NCBI GenBank assembly: GCA_900543515.1
Contig: UQRW01000010.1
Span: 1-44,250 of the forward strand
DNA length: 44,250 nt
Origin: an uncultured Collinsella sp.
Lineage (GTDB): Bacteria > Actinomycetota > Coriobacteriia > Coriobacteriales > Coriobacteriaceae
Direction: 5' to 3'
Positions within the stretch are counted from its first letter, which is position 1. Each line of letters opens with the position of its first letter. The position numbers and the translations under genes are program-made. Under the pieces are notes generated by a model, which made no database searches, was not told the origin of the DNA, and saw only the letters and a list, made by a program, of their open reading frames with translations. Positions 1 through 8,024 of this stretch are shown here, in pieces.

Positions 1-2
1 CA

Positions 3-41
3 CGAAGAGCACATTAAGTGCTCTTCGGCTCGTGCGGAACT
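3..41 (+). repeat. Hairpin repeat unit, copy 1
   Basis: A perfect 10-bp stem (3-12 with 18-27) closes a 5-nt ATTAA loop and runs directly into the 16 bases 26-41 (cggctcgtgcggaact). The same 39-nt unit occurs inverted at 195-233. The two copies differ only at four stem positions, and those changes are compensatory, so the hairpin is kept in both. There is no T-run after the stem, so it is not a standard terminator. Confidence 0.75.
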
Positions 42-107
42 CGCGACAAACATAACCAAGCCCCACCGGGCAACCTACCAACCAGATTCTTTTCAGCCCA
101 GGCCCCT

Positions 108-143
108 GTGTACCGCGCGTCGAAGATCTTCAAATTCAAATAA
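108..143 (+). pseudogene. Remnant of a glycosyltransferase C-terminus
   Basis: Read on the plus strand, this stretch encodes YRASKIFKFK followed by TAA. The glycosyltransferase at 311-1342 on the opposite strand ends YRLASKIFKFN. The identity is at DNA level too (17 bp, 123-139 against 315-331). The upstream frame is closed by a stop at 15-17 and shows no further likeness, so this is at most the degraded tail of a paralog that once converged on the present gene. Confidence 0.4.
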
Positions 144-168
144 ACTGACAATCGATTCTTATAGCAGA

Positions 169-278
169 GGCCCCTTGGCCTTTAGTTTGATACAAGTTCC
201 GCACGAGCCGGAAAGCACTTAATGTGCTTTCCGTGCGAGCAGGACTGTTCGCAGTAGCAAACTAAAGGCCAAGGGGCC
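169..278. repeat. Inverted repeat, 21-bp arms at 169-189 and 258-278
   Basis: The arms are a perfect 21-bp inverted match (left arm begins ggccccttgg). They enclose the second hairpin unit (195-233). A transcript in either direction would fold into a large branched structure. No gene was found in 1-310. Confidence 0.75.
195..233 (-). repeat. Hairpin repeat unit, copy 2 (inverted)
   Basis: Reverse-complement copy of the unit at 3-41: the 16-base segment 195-210, then a hairpin with arms 209-218 and 224-233 and a TTAAT loop. Relative to copy 1, both arms carry paired substitutions that preserve base pairing. Confidence 0.75.
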
Positions 279-310
279 CAGTCAACCTATCAGCAGCGAT
301 TACTCAGCAG

Positions 311-1342
311 CTAGTTGAATTTGAAGATCTTTGAGGCAAGACGGTATAGGCCGAGTGTGGTTTTGTCTCCGGCCCGTCCGCGCAGATTGGTGAAGAATCC
401 GACCACGCCGTAGCGGGCACGACGATACATGCGCTCGTCGTAGGCCTTCAAATCATTCCACAGCATCTTTAGGCGCTCGTCGGCGCAATCTTCCTCGGAA
501 AGCTTGGTGAGAACCGAGCAGATCGCCATCATCATGGTGAAGTAGCCCATCATGTACGAACGCAGACGCGACGACTCAACATCGCTGTACAAGTGGTACG
601 ACTCCATCATGATACGCGTAACACGGAACTGCTGGTCCAGACGCTTGACCATCGTTGCCTCGTTGACGCTCTGGCCTTCGCGACCGATAAAGTAGCGATA
701 GAGGTCGATGTCGGCGTAGTACATGGTCTTGCAACGCGGCAGCGGCACGTAGGCGTAGATGTTGTCCACATAGAACGTGTGCGGCGGCATGGGAAGGTTG
801 GACTCGCGCAGCACATCCGTGCGATAGCACAGGCTGTGCATGAGTAGGTTCTGGTCCAGGCGGAAATGACCGATCTGATCCCAAGAAAAGATCTTTTTGC
901 GCGGCAGGGCAAATTTGTAGCCAATAGCGGTATGCGTGCCCTCGTAAACCTTCTCGTACACGTAGTTCGAGATAAACAGGTCAACGCGCTGGTCGCGCTC
1001 CTCAAAGCCACGCAGAATCGACAGCATGGTCGAAAGGGCAGCGCCGTCAAGCCAGTCGTCCGAATCAACAACCTTGTAGTAGGTGCCCTGCGCCTCGCGC
1101 AGACCCGAAAGGACGGCAATACCGTGACCGCCGTTCTCCTGGTGCACCGCGCGGATGATTCCAGGATAACGGGCCTCCCACTCGTCGGCCTTGGCGGCCG
1201 TCTCGTCCTTGGAGCCGTCGTCCACCACGATAATCTCGATATCGGTGGCGTAATTGCTCCCCTCCAAGATGGAGGTAATGCAATGGTCCATGTCCTTGGC
1301 GGCGTTATACGAGGGAATACCGAATGTTATGACTTTATGCAT
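311..1342 (-). CDS. Glycosyltransferase family 2
   Basis: Transfers a sugar from a nucleotide-sugar donor onto a growing surface glycan, at the cytoplasmic face. The 343-residue protein starts directly with the GT-A fold (ITFGIPSYN), has the DDGS motif at about residues 41-44 and the metal-binding DSDDW at about 93-97. The C-terminal 150 residues are a helical accessory region without membrane spans. The ATG at 1342 is preferred over one at 1360: it overlaps the last codons of the upstream glf by 8 nt, as in translational coupling. Acceptor and sugar cannot be told from sequence. The neighbouring UDP-galactopyranose mutase suggests a galactofuranose-containing polymer (inference). Confidence 0.85.
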   Translation of the reverse strand: MHKVITFGIPSYNAAKDMDHCITSILEGSNYATDIEIIVVDDGSKDETAAKADEWEARYPGIIRAVHQENGGHGIAVLSGLREAQGTYYKVVDSDDWLDGAALSTMLSILRGFEERDQRVDLFISNYVYEKVYEGTHTAIGYKFALPRKKIFSWDQIGHFRLDQNLLMHSLCYRTDVLRESNLPMPPHTFYVDNIYAYVPLPRCKTMYYADIDLYRYFIGREGQSVNEATMVKRLDQQFRVTRIMMESYHLYSDVESSRLRSYMMGYFTMMMAICSVLTKLSEEDCADERLKMLWNDLKAYDERMYRRARYGVVGFFTNLRGRAGDKTTLGLYRLASKIFKFN

Positions 1343-2537
1343 GGCAGGCGATAATCTCATCCGAAAGATCGAGGGCGGAATTGGTCACAGCGTCCATATC
1401 GTAGTAACGATACTCGGCCAGACGACCCACCGGGTGGAAGTTCGTCAGGTTCTGGACGCGCTCAAGATAGCGCTCATAGAGCTCACGGTTCTCGGGCTCA
1501 AGAATGGCGTAGTACGGCGTCTCACCCGAGCCGGGCGTATAGGCCTTGGAGTATTCCTTCATGATGGTGGTCTTGCCGGGCAGGACCTGGCCAGTCATAT
1601 TCTTGAACTCAGTGATGCGCGTGTAATCCTCGCTCGTGGTGTAGTTGACGGTGCCCACGGGCTGGAACTGATCCATATCGAGCGTCTCGAACTTCATGTC
1701 GAGCGTACGGTACGGCAGGGCACCCAGGTCGAGATTGAACAGCTCGTCGAGCGGACCGGTGTAGACGATCTCGCCGCCATAGACCTTACCGTCGATCTTG
1801 ACGGTGGTCTCGTCGATCTCGAAGAGGTCGCGGGCGTCCACGTCGCAGAACACATCAATCAGATCGTGGTCGAGCATATGCTCAAACAGCGCGGTATAGC
1901 CGTCCTGCGGCATGCCCTGGAAGGGAGCCTGCGGGAAGTAGCGGTCATCATCGCCCACAAAGACGGGAACACGGCCGGTGATCGAGGGATCAATCTGGTC
2001 GGGCGTCTGGCCCCACTGCTTCATGGTGTAATGCAAAAAGACGTTCTCGTAGACGTAATCAGCGACCTCGGCCAAGTCGGGGTCGTTCTTCTTACGCAGC
2101 TCCATAATGGGCACCTTGACATCCTTGCCAAAGGTCTCCACGAGCTTCTGATACAGCTCCTCGCCGCGCTCGTCACCAAAGGCGAGCTTGAGACTCGCGT
2201 GGTTGAAGGGCACGGGCATAAGGGTGCCGTTGATGTTGGCGAGCACCTTGTGCTGATAATCCGTCCACTTGGTAAAGCGCGACAGGAAATTGTGCACGCG
2301 CTCGTTAAAGGTGTGATAGATATGCGGACCGTACTCGTGGATCAGGATTCCGGCCTCGTCAGTGCAGTCATAGGCATTGCCCGCAATGTGGCTACGGCGC
2401 TCCAAAACGGCAACACGATAGCCGATGGTCTCGGCAAGACGGCGGGCGCAAACGGCACCGGCATATCCAGCACCGACGACAATCATGTCGTACGCGCCGG
2501 CGTTAAAGCCTTCAGGCAGGCCTGAGGTAATCTGCAT
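1335..2537 (-). CDS. glf: UDP-galactopyranose mutase
   Basis: Flavoenzyme that interconverts UDP-galactopyranose and UDP-galactofuranose, the donor for galactofuranose in cell-surface polysaccharides. At 400 residues it is of usual family length. The FAD-binding GAGYAG lies at about residues 22-27, after a 17-residue N-terminal extension. Conserved glf stretches are visible, such as EYGPHIYHT, FLHYTMKQWG and YFPQAPFQGMPQDGYT. The start has an AAGGAG ribosome site eight bases upstream. The glycosyltransferase gene follows with an 8-nt overlap, so the two form an operon probably driven from the 2611-2645 region. Confidence 0.93.
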   Translation of the reverse strand: MQITSGLPEGFNAGAYDMIVVGAGYAGAVCARRLAETIGYRVAVLERRSHIAGNAYDCTDEAGILIHEYGPHIYHTFNERVHNFLSRFTKWTDYQHKVLANINGTLMPVPFNHASLKLAFGDERGEELYQKLVETFGKDVKVPIMELRKKNDPDLAEVADYVYENVFLHYTMKQWGQTPDQIDPSITGRVPVFVGDDDRYFPQAPFQGMPQDGYTALFEHMLDHDLIDVFCDVDARDLFEIDETTVKIDGKVYGGEIVYTGPLDELFNLDLGALPYRTLDMKFETLDMDQFQPVGTVNYTTSEDYTRITEFKNMTGQVLPGKTTIMKEYSKAYTPGSGETPYYAILEPENRELYERYLERVQNLTNFHPVGRLAEYRYYDMDAVTNSALDLSDEIIACHA

Positions 2538-2610
2538 CGATACTCCTTGTCAAAAGCCACGGGCTCGTTAGCTGGGCTTTTCTCGAACATTCTTCGAGAC
2601 ATATTTATCA

Positions 2611-2645
2611 GAGCGATTATAGCGCTAATGCGTCCTATAATGAGC
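2611..2645. promoter_or_regulatory. Overlapping divergent -10 elements between glf and pta
   Basis: A perfect TATAAT occurs on the minus strand (2621-2616, facing glf) and another on the plus strand (2636-2641, facing pta), 14 bp apart. No good -35 hexamer sits at 16-18 bp for either, so activator help or a false match is possible. Confidence 0.4.
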
Positions 2646-2693
2646 TTGCCACACAAGGAAAGCTCAAGCACCGCGGCGTACAAATTTGAAAGG

Positions 2694-2716
2694 TAAACCC
2701 GCTAGCAGCGGGTTTA
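2694..2716 (+). other. Leader hairpin upstream of pta
   Basis: A 10-bp perfect stem (2694-2703 with 2707-2716, taaacccgct) closes a 3-nt loop, about 50 nt upstream of the pta start. It resembles a weak terminator (ends GGGTTTATT) and no plus-strand gene lies before it, so it would act on the pta leader itself. Function is unproven. Confidence 0.5.
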
Positions 2717-2768
2717 TTCGTGAACAGCCGGGCGCCTGGAGCTTAGTGAAACGCTTGTAAGGAGTAAC

Positions 2769-3749
2769 ATGAGCGATTTCCTTAACCGTATGAAGTCTGC
2801 CGCCAAGGCCGACCTTAAGACCATCGTCCTGCCCGAGGGCGAGGATCCGCGTACCATCGTCGCGGCAAACAAAATCATCGAGGAAGGCCTGGCAAAGCTC
2901 GTCATCCTGGGCAACCCTGACGAGATCGACGTTCCCGGCGCCACCGTCATCGACCCGCGCAACGCCGAGAAGCACGAGGAGTATGCGCAGAAGTTTGCCG
3001 AGCTCCGCGCCAAGAAGGGTGTCACCATCGAGCAGGCTCGCGCCCAGGTGATGGACGCCACCTACTTTGGCACCATGATGGTCAAGATGGGCGACGCCGA
3101 CGGCCTGGTCTCCGGCGCCTGCCACTCCACGGCCGACACCCTGCGCCCCGCGCTTCAGATCCTCAAGACCGCCCCGGGCACCAAGCTGGTCTCTGCCTTC
3201 TTCGTGATGTGCACCGACACCCCGCAGTTCGGCACCGACGGCACACTGATCTTCGCCGACTGCGGCCTCAACATCAACCCGTCCTCCGATGAGCTCTCCG
3301 AGATCGCCATCGCCTCGGCCCACTCCTGGTCCACCTTCATGGGCAATGTCGAGCCGCACGTGGCCATGCTCTCCTACTCCACCATGGGCTCCGCCGGTGG
3401 CGAGGTCGCCAAGAAAGTCCAGGAGGCCGTGAAGTTCTGCAAGGAGAAGGCTCCCGAGCTCGCCATCGACGGCGACCTGCAGCTCGATGCCGCTATCGTC
3501 CCCACCGTCGCCCAGCTCAAGGCTCCCGGCTCCTCCGTCGCCGGTAAGGCCAACGTGCTCGTGTTCCCCGACCTCGAGGCAGGCAACATCGGCTACAAGC
3601 TGGTCCAGCGCTTCGCTGGCGCTGACGCCTACGGCCCCATCCTGCAGGGCATCGCCAAGCCGGTTAACGACCTTTCGCGCGGCTGCTCTGCCGACGACAT
3701 CGTGGGTGTCGTGGCCATCACCGCCGTCCAGGCTCAGATGGCTGAGTAG
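2769..3749 (+). CDS. pta: Phosphate acetyltransferase
   Basis: Converts acetyl-CoA and phosphate to acetyl phosphate and CoA, the first step of the acetate-forming, ATP-yielding branch. The 326-residue protein is the short catalytic form without the N-terminal regulatory domains found in enterobacterial Pta. Family stretches are clear: IVLPEGEDPR near the N-terminus, DGLVSGACHSTADTLRPALQ around residues 110-130, and NVLVFPDLEAGNIGYKLVQR around 265-285. SD AAGGAG precedes the ATG by six bases. It converges on acetate kinase across a large hairpin, so the two enzymes of the pathway are adjacent but separately transcribed. Confidence 0.95.
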   Translation: MSDFLNRMKSAAKADLKTIVLPEGEDPRTIVAANKIIEEGLAKLVILGNPDEIDVPGATVIDPRNAEKHEEYAQKFAELRAKKGVTIEQARAQVMDATYFGTMMVKMGDADGLVSGACHSTADTLRPALQILKTAPGTKLVSAFFVMCTDTPQFGTDGTLIFADCGLNINPSSDELSEIAIASAHSWSTFMGNVEPHVAMLSYSTMGSAGGEVAKKVQEAVKFCKEKAPELAIDGDLQLDAAIVPTVAQLKAPGSSVAGKANVLVFPDLEAGNIGYKLVQRFAGADAYGPILQGIAKPVNDLSRGCSADDIVGVVAITAVQAQMAE

Positions 3750-3764
3750 CGGACGCACTCGCCC

Positions 3765-3895
3765 GAAGGCCGTACGGGCTAACCCCTGAAAACGTCCTCG
3801 ACCAATGAAACGCTCCCGTTCTGCTCCTCCGGAGCTACGAACGGGGGCGTTTCTGGTCTGCGGATTGTTTTCAGGGGTTAGCCCGTACGGCCTTC
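3765..3895. terminator. Giant nested hairpin between convergent pta and ackA
   Basis: The outer arms 3765-3793 and 3867-3895 are a perfect 29-bp inverted repeat. Inside is a second stem (3807-3821 with 3839-3853, one G-U pair; extended by 3799-3803 with 3854-3858), and inside that a 5-bp stem (3823-3827 with 3831-3835). The inner hairpin looks like an ordinary terminator for pta; the outer stem is far longer than termination needs. Sequence 3896-4046 beyond it holds no recognisable gene. Confidence 0.7.
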
Positions 3896-4046
3896 TGCCG
3901 CCACGTGGCATTCAGGGAATCTGGGGTGGACGGCAGCTTGGCTACGAATTGGGGCTGAAAAATCTGAACGGATGGGTGCCGTTGTTGGGAGCGCAGGCGT
4001 TACTGGCGATGGTCACTTTGGGACTGGAATTTCTGCCTGCTAGCAA

Positions 4047-4080
4047 AAAGGCCTCCGGAGCTGTTGCTCTGGAGGCCTTT
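4047..4080 (-). terminator. Terminator of the downstream acetate kinase gene
   Basis: A 15-bp stem with one G-U pair (4047-4061 with 4066-4080) and TGTT loop. On the minus strand it is followed by TTTTTGC, the expected U-run for the gene ending at 4103. Confidence 0.8.
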
Positions 4081-4102
4081 CGTTTACTTGCAAATACGCG
4101 CG

Positions 4103-5281
4103 TTAGTTTTTCTTGGTCAGACGCTCGACGTCGTGGGCGATCATGTATTCCTCGTCGGTGGGGATGACCATGACCGTGACGGCTGAACCGGCGGCGCTGA
4201 TGACCTGCGGGCCATTGCCCACGGCCTCGCGGTTCTTGTTGTTGTCGATGCGCACGCCCAGCCACTCAAAGCAGTCGCAGAAGGCCTTGCGAATCGACCA
4301 GTCGTTCTCGCCGATGCCGGCGGTAAAGGTGATGGTGTCCACGCCCGCCATGGAAGCGATCATGGAGCCGGCCTGCTGCATGGCCTTGTAGGCGAACATA
4401 TCGAAGGCGAGCAGGCAGCGCTCGTCGCCCTCAGAGGCGCGTGTACGGATGTCGCGGGCGTCGTTGGAGATGCCCGAGATGGCAAGCAGACCAGACTGCT
4501 TGTTCATCATGTCATCGACTTCCTGATAGCTGTATCCGCCCTCGCGCTGAAGATAGCACACGGTGGCCGGGTCGATGGAACCGCAACGGGTACCCATCAT
4601 CAGACCGTCAAGCGGCGTGAGGCCCATCGTGGTGTCGCGGCACACGCCGTCCTCGATAGCAGCAAGCGAAGCACCGTTACCCAAATGGCACGAAAGCAGA
4701 CGGTGGCAGCGCGAACCCAGGATCTCCTTGGCCATCATCCACTCATAGCGGTGGCTCGTGCCGTGGGCGCCGTACTTGCGCACGTGGTACTTGTCGCAAA
4801 CGTCCTTGGGCAGCGCGTAGGTGTAGGCAACCTCGGGCATGGTCATGTGGAACGAGGTGTCGAAGACCGCCACGTTGGGCAGCTCCGGATACTTCTCACG
4901 GCAATACTCAATCGCCGCGGCCTCGCCGTAGTTGTGCAGCGGGGCGAGCGGGGCCACCTCGAGAATCTTGGCCATAACTTCGTCGTCAACAACTGCGGAA
5001 TCATCGAAGTGCCAGCCGCCCTGAACGATACGATGACCAATGCCATCAATCGTAAAGTCGGTCTTCTCGAGTTCCTCGAGCACACGAGCGATAGCAGAGC
5101 GATGATCGGGGAAAGGGACCTCCTCGGTCTGCTTGGCGCCACCGTTCTCGGAGTGGCCAAAGATGCCCATGTCCGAACCGATACGTTCGCAGTTGCCCTT
5201 GGCGAAAACCTCGCGGGTATCGGTATCCAAAAGCTGATATTTAAGGCTTGAGCTGCCGGCGTTGACAACAAGTACGTTCAT
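4103..5281 (-). CDS. ackA: Acetate kinase, paralog 1
   Basis: Transfers phosphate from acetyl phosphate to ADP, giving acetate and ATP in the cytoplasm. The 392-residue length is typical of the ASKHA-fold family. The phosphate-binding NAGSSSLKY lies at residues 7-15, with the conserved GIGHRIVQGG, the catalytic-site FDTSFH, the YGAHGTSHRY stretch, HLGNGAS and the C-terminal TAGIGEN. SD AAAGGAG sits before the ATG. A second full-length acetate kinase lies directly upstream. This copy differs from the second at many positions (for instance SHRYEWM for SYRYISK), so the pair is not a recent exact duplication. Its own promoter is likely in 5282-5395. Confidence 0.94.
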   Translation of the reverse strand: MNVLVVNAGSSSLKYQLLDTDTREVFAKGNCERIGSDMGIFGHSENGGAKQTEEVPFPDHRSAIARVLEELEKTDFTIDGIGHRIVQGGWHFDDSAVVDDEVMAKILEVAPLAPLHNYGEAAAIEYCREKYPELPNVAVFDTSFHMTMPEVAYTYALPKDVCDKYHVRKYGAHGTSHRYEWMMAKEILGSRCHRLLSCHLGNGASLAAIEDGVCRDTTMGLTPLDGLMMGTRCGSIDPATVCYLQREGGYSYQEVDDMMNKQSGLLAISGISNDARDIRTRASEGDERCLLAFDMFAYKAMQQAGSMIASMAGVDTITFTAGIGENDWSIRKAFCDCFEWLGVRIDNNKNREAVGNGPQVISAAGSAVTVMVIPTDEEYMIAHDVERLTKKN

Positions 5282-5395
5282 GAGACTCCTTTGCAGTGCA
5301 ATACGGTCGACGCAGACCCCTTAAGGCGGCCGCATTTTAATAAGAAGTTATCACAACTTGATAAATAGCTATCAAGCATATCGCCCAACGAGCAC
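5282..5395 (-). promoter_or_regulatory. Probable promoter/operator region of ackA paralog 1
   Basis: This AT-rich spacer contains the inverted repeat CTTGATA-N6-TATCAAG (minus strand, around 5356-5376) followed by TTGTGATAAC. A TTGATA/GATAAC pair with 17-bp spacing could serve as promoter. The repeat resembles a regulator site, but the regulator is unknown. Confidence 0.35.
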
Positions 5396-5441
5396 AAAAG
5401 AGGGGCCGAACGGCGCTCGGTCGTCCAGCCCCTCCCCTCTT
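5396..5441 (-). terminator. Terminator between the two acetate kinase genes
   Basis: Arms 5398-5405 and 5434-5441 pair exactly over 8 bp with further inner pairing. On the minus strand the stem is followed by TTTTGTG. It lies 5 bp past the stop of paralog 2, so the two kinases are probably separate transcripts. Confidence 0.65.
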
Positions 5442-5445
5442 GCAA

Positions 5446-6624
5446 TTACTTACCGCTGACGATGCGCTCGACGTCGGAAGCGATCATGAACTCTTCATCC
5501 GTGGGGATGACGAAGATCTTGACCTTGGAATCCTTGGCGGACAGGCACCAAGCGCCGTCGCCACGCAGAGCGTTGCGGGCATGGTCCATCTTGACGCCCA
5601 TAAAGGCCAGACGATCGGCCACGCCGGCGCGGACAGCCGGAGCGTGCTCGCCGATGCCGGCGGTAAAGACCAGGGTGTCCATGCCGCACATGGAAGTGGC
5701 CATCTCGGCGGCCTTGGCGGCAATCTTGTAGACGAACATGTCGAAGGCGAGCTGAGCCTCGGGGTCGCCGGCAGCGGCGAGCTCCTCAACGTTGCGGCAG
5801 TCGTTGGTCTTGCCGCCGGTCACAGCCAAAAGGCCGGACTTCTTGTTCATCATCTCGTCAACCTCGTCGAAGGTGTAGCCGCCCTCGCGCTGCAGGTAGC
5901 ACACGGTAGCCGGGTCGATGGAACCGCAGCGGGTGCCCATCATGACGCCGTCGAGCGGGGTGAGGCCCATGGTGGTGTCCATGCACTTGCCGTCCTCGAT
6001 GGCGCACAGGGAAGCGCCGGAGCCGATATGGCACACGACGACCTTGCGAGCCTCGCCGTTGGTCATCTCGGCAACCTTCTTGGAGATGTAACGGTAGCTG
6101 GTGCCGTGGGCGCCGTACTTACGAATGTGCAGCTTGTCGCAAACGTCCTTGGGCAGGGCGTAAGTCTTGGCGACCTCGGGCATATTGAAGTGGAAAGCGG
6201 TGTCGTAGACGGTGACGTTGGGCAGGTCGGGATACTGCTCCAGACAGTACTCGATAACATTGGCCTCGGGGTTGTTGTGCAGCGGCGCCAGCGGGGCGAC
6301 CTCGCGGATCTTGGCGAGGACGTCCTCGTCGACGAGGGAGGAATCGCCGAAGTACCAACCGCCCTGAACGATACGGTGGCCGATGCCCTCGATCTTGACG
6401 CCGTTGGCCTCGAGGTCCTTCAGAACGACCTCGATGGCGACCTTGTGGTCGGGGAACTCGATGTTCTCGGTCACCTTCTTGGAACCGTTAGCAGCGTGGG
6501 TGAAGGTACCGCCGGTAAAGCAGACGCGCTCGCAGGAGCCCTTTGCGGACACCTTGTGGGACTTGGTATCGATGACCTGATACTTAAGGGTCGAAGATCC
6601 TGCGTTGACGACCAGAACGTTCAT
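5446..6624 (-). CDS. ackA: Acetate kinase, paralog 2
   Basis: Same reaction as its neighbour: acetyl phosphate and ADP to acetate and ATP. Also 392 residues, with NAGSSTLKY at residues 7-15, GIGHRIVQGGWYF, YDTAFHF, YGAHGTSYRY, HIGSGAS (where paralog 1 has HLGNGAS) and TAGIGEH. Codon use is more strongly biased toward C-ending codons than in paralog 1, which may mean higher expression (inference). The usual Asn of the HxGNG motif is Ser here; the phosphate-site residues otherwise look intact. One copy could act on propionate or butyrate, but sequence alone does not decide this. Confidence 0.93.
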   Translation of the reverse strand: MNVLVVNAGSSTLKYQVIDTKSHKVSAKGSCERVCFTGGTFTHAANGSKKVTENIEFPDHKVAIEVVLKDLEANGVKIEGIGHRIVQGGWYFGDSSLVDEDVLAKIREVAPLAPLHNNPEANVIEYCLEQYPDLPNVTVYDTAFHFNMPEVAKTYALPKDVCDKLHIRKYGAHGTSYRYISKKVAEMTNGEARKVVVCHIGSGASLCAIEDGKCMDTTMGLTPLDGVMMGTRCGSIDPATVCYLQREGGYTFDEVDEMMNKKSGLLAVTGGKTNDCRNVEELAAAGDPEAQLAFDMFVYKIAAKAAEMATSMCGMDTLVFTAGIGEHAPAVRAGVADRLAFMGVKMDHARNALRGDGAWCLSAKDSKVKIFVIPTDEEFMIASDVERIVSGK

Positions 6625-6677
6625 GTGTCTCCCTACTAACAGGCGGTGTGGCGCCGCCAGGTTACATACGCTTCAAT

Positions 6678-6711
6678 AATAAACCCAAACGCCCTCGCGC
6701 TCGGGTTTATT
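6678..6711 (-). terminator. Terminator of the MFS gene
   Basis: The 9-bp arms 6678-6686 and 6703-6711 (aataaaccc/gggtttatt) enclose a GC-rich loop. It lies between the MFS stop codon and the acetate kinase start, both on the minus strand. Confidence 0.55.
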
Positions 6712-6744
6712 GCGTTGATATATAAGTTATCGATGTCCAAATAC

Positions 6745-7905
6745 TCACGGCCTTTGACTTGTAAGACGAAAGAGCGCGGGGATATACACCAAGGAAGAAA
6801 TCCCGAGCGCAACAAGCAATACGACTCGAATGCCTGCAACGCTACTCAACACAGCGTTGAGCAGATAGAAAAGAACGGCACCCACCGCCACCATCTGGCT
6901 TTGAACCGAAATCAGTGAACAGCGCATCGAAGAATCGGCAGCATTTTGGAAAACTGAGTATTTGATTGGGGCAAACAACGAGTACGCAACCGTCTGCAGC
7001 ACATAGAACACGGGCAGCAAATTAGCCGGAGTAAGGGGGATCAGAAACAAAGCTGTCAATACTAAGCGAATGATGCCGCAAATACGCGCAAAACGGCCCT
7101 TGTCGACATGAGCAATCACACTGGGCACAATAAGCCCCATGGAGGCTGAGGCAAGGAGCTGGACCGCAATGATCACACCCGAAGCGACGGCATTCATTCC
7201 GCGACCCGCAAGCAACAGTGAGAAAAAGTCTTCCTGGGCGACAAAAGCAAATGCTTGAGAACAGTCCATGATGAACGCTGAACGAAGAATGCCGTTACAC
7301 GCAATAGCGGCACCGATCATCTTCGGGCTAATTCCACGCTCAGGTGTCCCCGCAGTGCCCCCTCTTCGCATCTCAGGAATGCAGACAACGACAACCAACG
7401 TCAACACCATTGCGATGATATCTGCCGAAAGACCAATGAGATATGCACCGACAGACGAAATGAAACCGCCCACGCAAGCGGAGATGGCAAAAGAGGCATA
7501 GAAAACAAATCGCTCAACGACATTAAGTCTTACGAGCTGGTCCTGAGAAACGCTGTCAATGTAAATCGCTTCTATGGATCCGCTCACACATGCAGCGGCA
7601 AAACCTTTGAGAGCAAACGCGCCGATTAAAAGCAGAGGAGAACGGACGAGGAGTAGGGCAGCGTAGTATCCAAGCATCCCCACGACGCCAACGAGACCAC
7701 TTGTCTTTCGTCCAAACCTATCGGCAATATAGCCAGTGGGAACTTCAAGGATGAACTTGCTCACTTGATATGCAATCATCATGCTAGAAATCGCCACCAT
7801 CGAGAATCCGACGAATTCAAGGTAAACCGTCAGAAAATACAAAATGGTGCTGAAGTTCGACAGAAAAACAAACGTCATATAAAGCAAAACCGTACGGTTT
7901 TTCAT
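6745..7905 (-). CDS. Major facilitator superfamily transporter
   Basis: A 386-residue integral membrane protein with about twelve predicted spans, probably a proton-coupled exporter. The start at 7905 has GGAGG seven bases upstream; an in-frame ATG eight codons earlier lacks this. The MFS loop 2-3 signature is visible as GYIADRFGRKTSG at about residues 65-77. EVPTG just before it is common in drug-efflux-like members. The gene is lower in GC than its surroundings and uses more A/T-ending codons, as does the LysR gene upstream. The pair is a plausible regulator-transporter unit. Substrate is unknown. Confidence 0.8.
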   Translation of the reverse strand: MKNRTVLLYMTFVFLSNFSTILYFLTVYLEFVGFSMVAISSMMIAYQVSKFILEVPTGYIADRFGRKTSGLVGVVGMLGYYAALLLVRSPLLLIGAFALKGFAAACVSGSIEAIYIDSVSQDQLVRLNVVERFVFYASFAISACVGGFISSVGAYLIGLSADIIAMVLTLVVVVCIPEMRRGGTAGTPERGISPKMIGAAIACNGILRSAFIMDCSQAFAFVAQEDFFSLLLAGRGMNAVASGVIIAVQLLASASMGLIVPSVIAHVDKGRFARICGIIRLVLTALFLIPLTPANLLPVFYVLQTVAYSLFAPIKYSVFQNAADSSMRCSLISVQSQMVAVGAVLFYLLNAVLSSVAGIRVVLLVALGISSLVYIPALFRLTSQRP

Positions 7906-8024
7906 GCTCCGCCCTCCAAGAGTCAACAATCTAAATCGGAATCTTGGAAAAGCATGAGGGCAAAGCCGTCAGTCATGTGTTACAAGGCGTCAACATTCAC
8001 TTGACGACACGAGGCCAAATGGCC

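Larger units (their letters stand above)
123..331. repeat. Inverted repeat, 17-bp arms at 123-139 and 315-331
   Basis: The arms are exact reverse complements. The right arm is the 3' end of the glycosyltransferase coding sequence and the left arm is the remnant described at 108-143. Recombination between them would invert the segment and change only the last residue and stop codon of the glycosyltransferase. Confidence 0.7.

Noticed and set aside
123..331. Classical phase-variable invertible promoter
   Set aside because: No promoter-like sequence lies in the segment and no recombinase gene is nearby; inversion would only swap the last residue and stop codon of the glycosyltransferase.
1254..2525. 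423-codon open frame on the plus strand opposite glf
   Set aside because: Shadow of a high-GC gene: composition is typical of an antisense frame, there is no ribosome site, and the minus strand encodes an unmistakable UDP-galactopyranose mutase.
2664..3911. 415-codon minus-strand frame opposite pta
   Set aside because: Antisense shadow crossing the pta stop and the intergenic hairpin; no family features.
3805..4167. Plus-strand frame of 120 codons in the pta-ackA gap
   Set aside because: It runs through the nested hairpin and the ackA terminator; translation is not recognisable and it lacks a ribosome site. Sequence 3896-4046 might be a decayed gene but nothing supports it.
5440..6639. 399-codon plus-strand frame opposite acetate kinase paralog 2
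   Set aside because: Antisense shadow; Gly/Val/His/Leu-rich translation with no known motifs.
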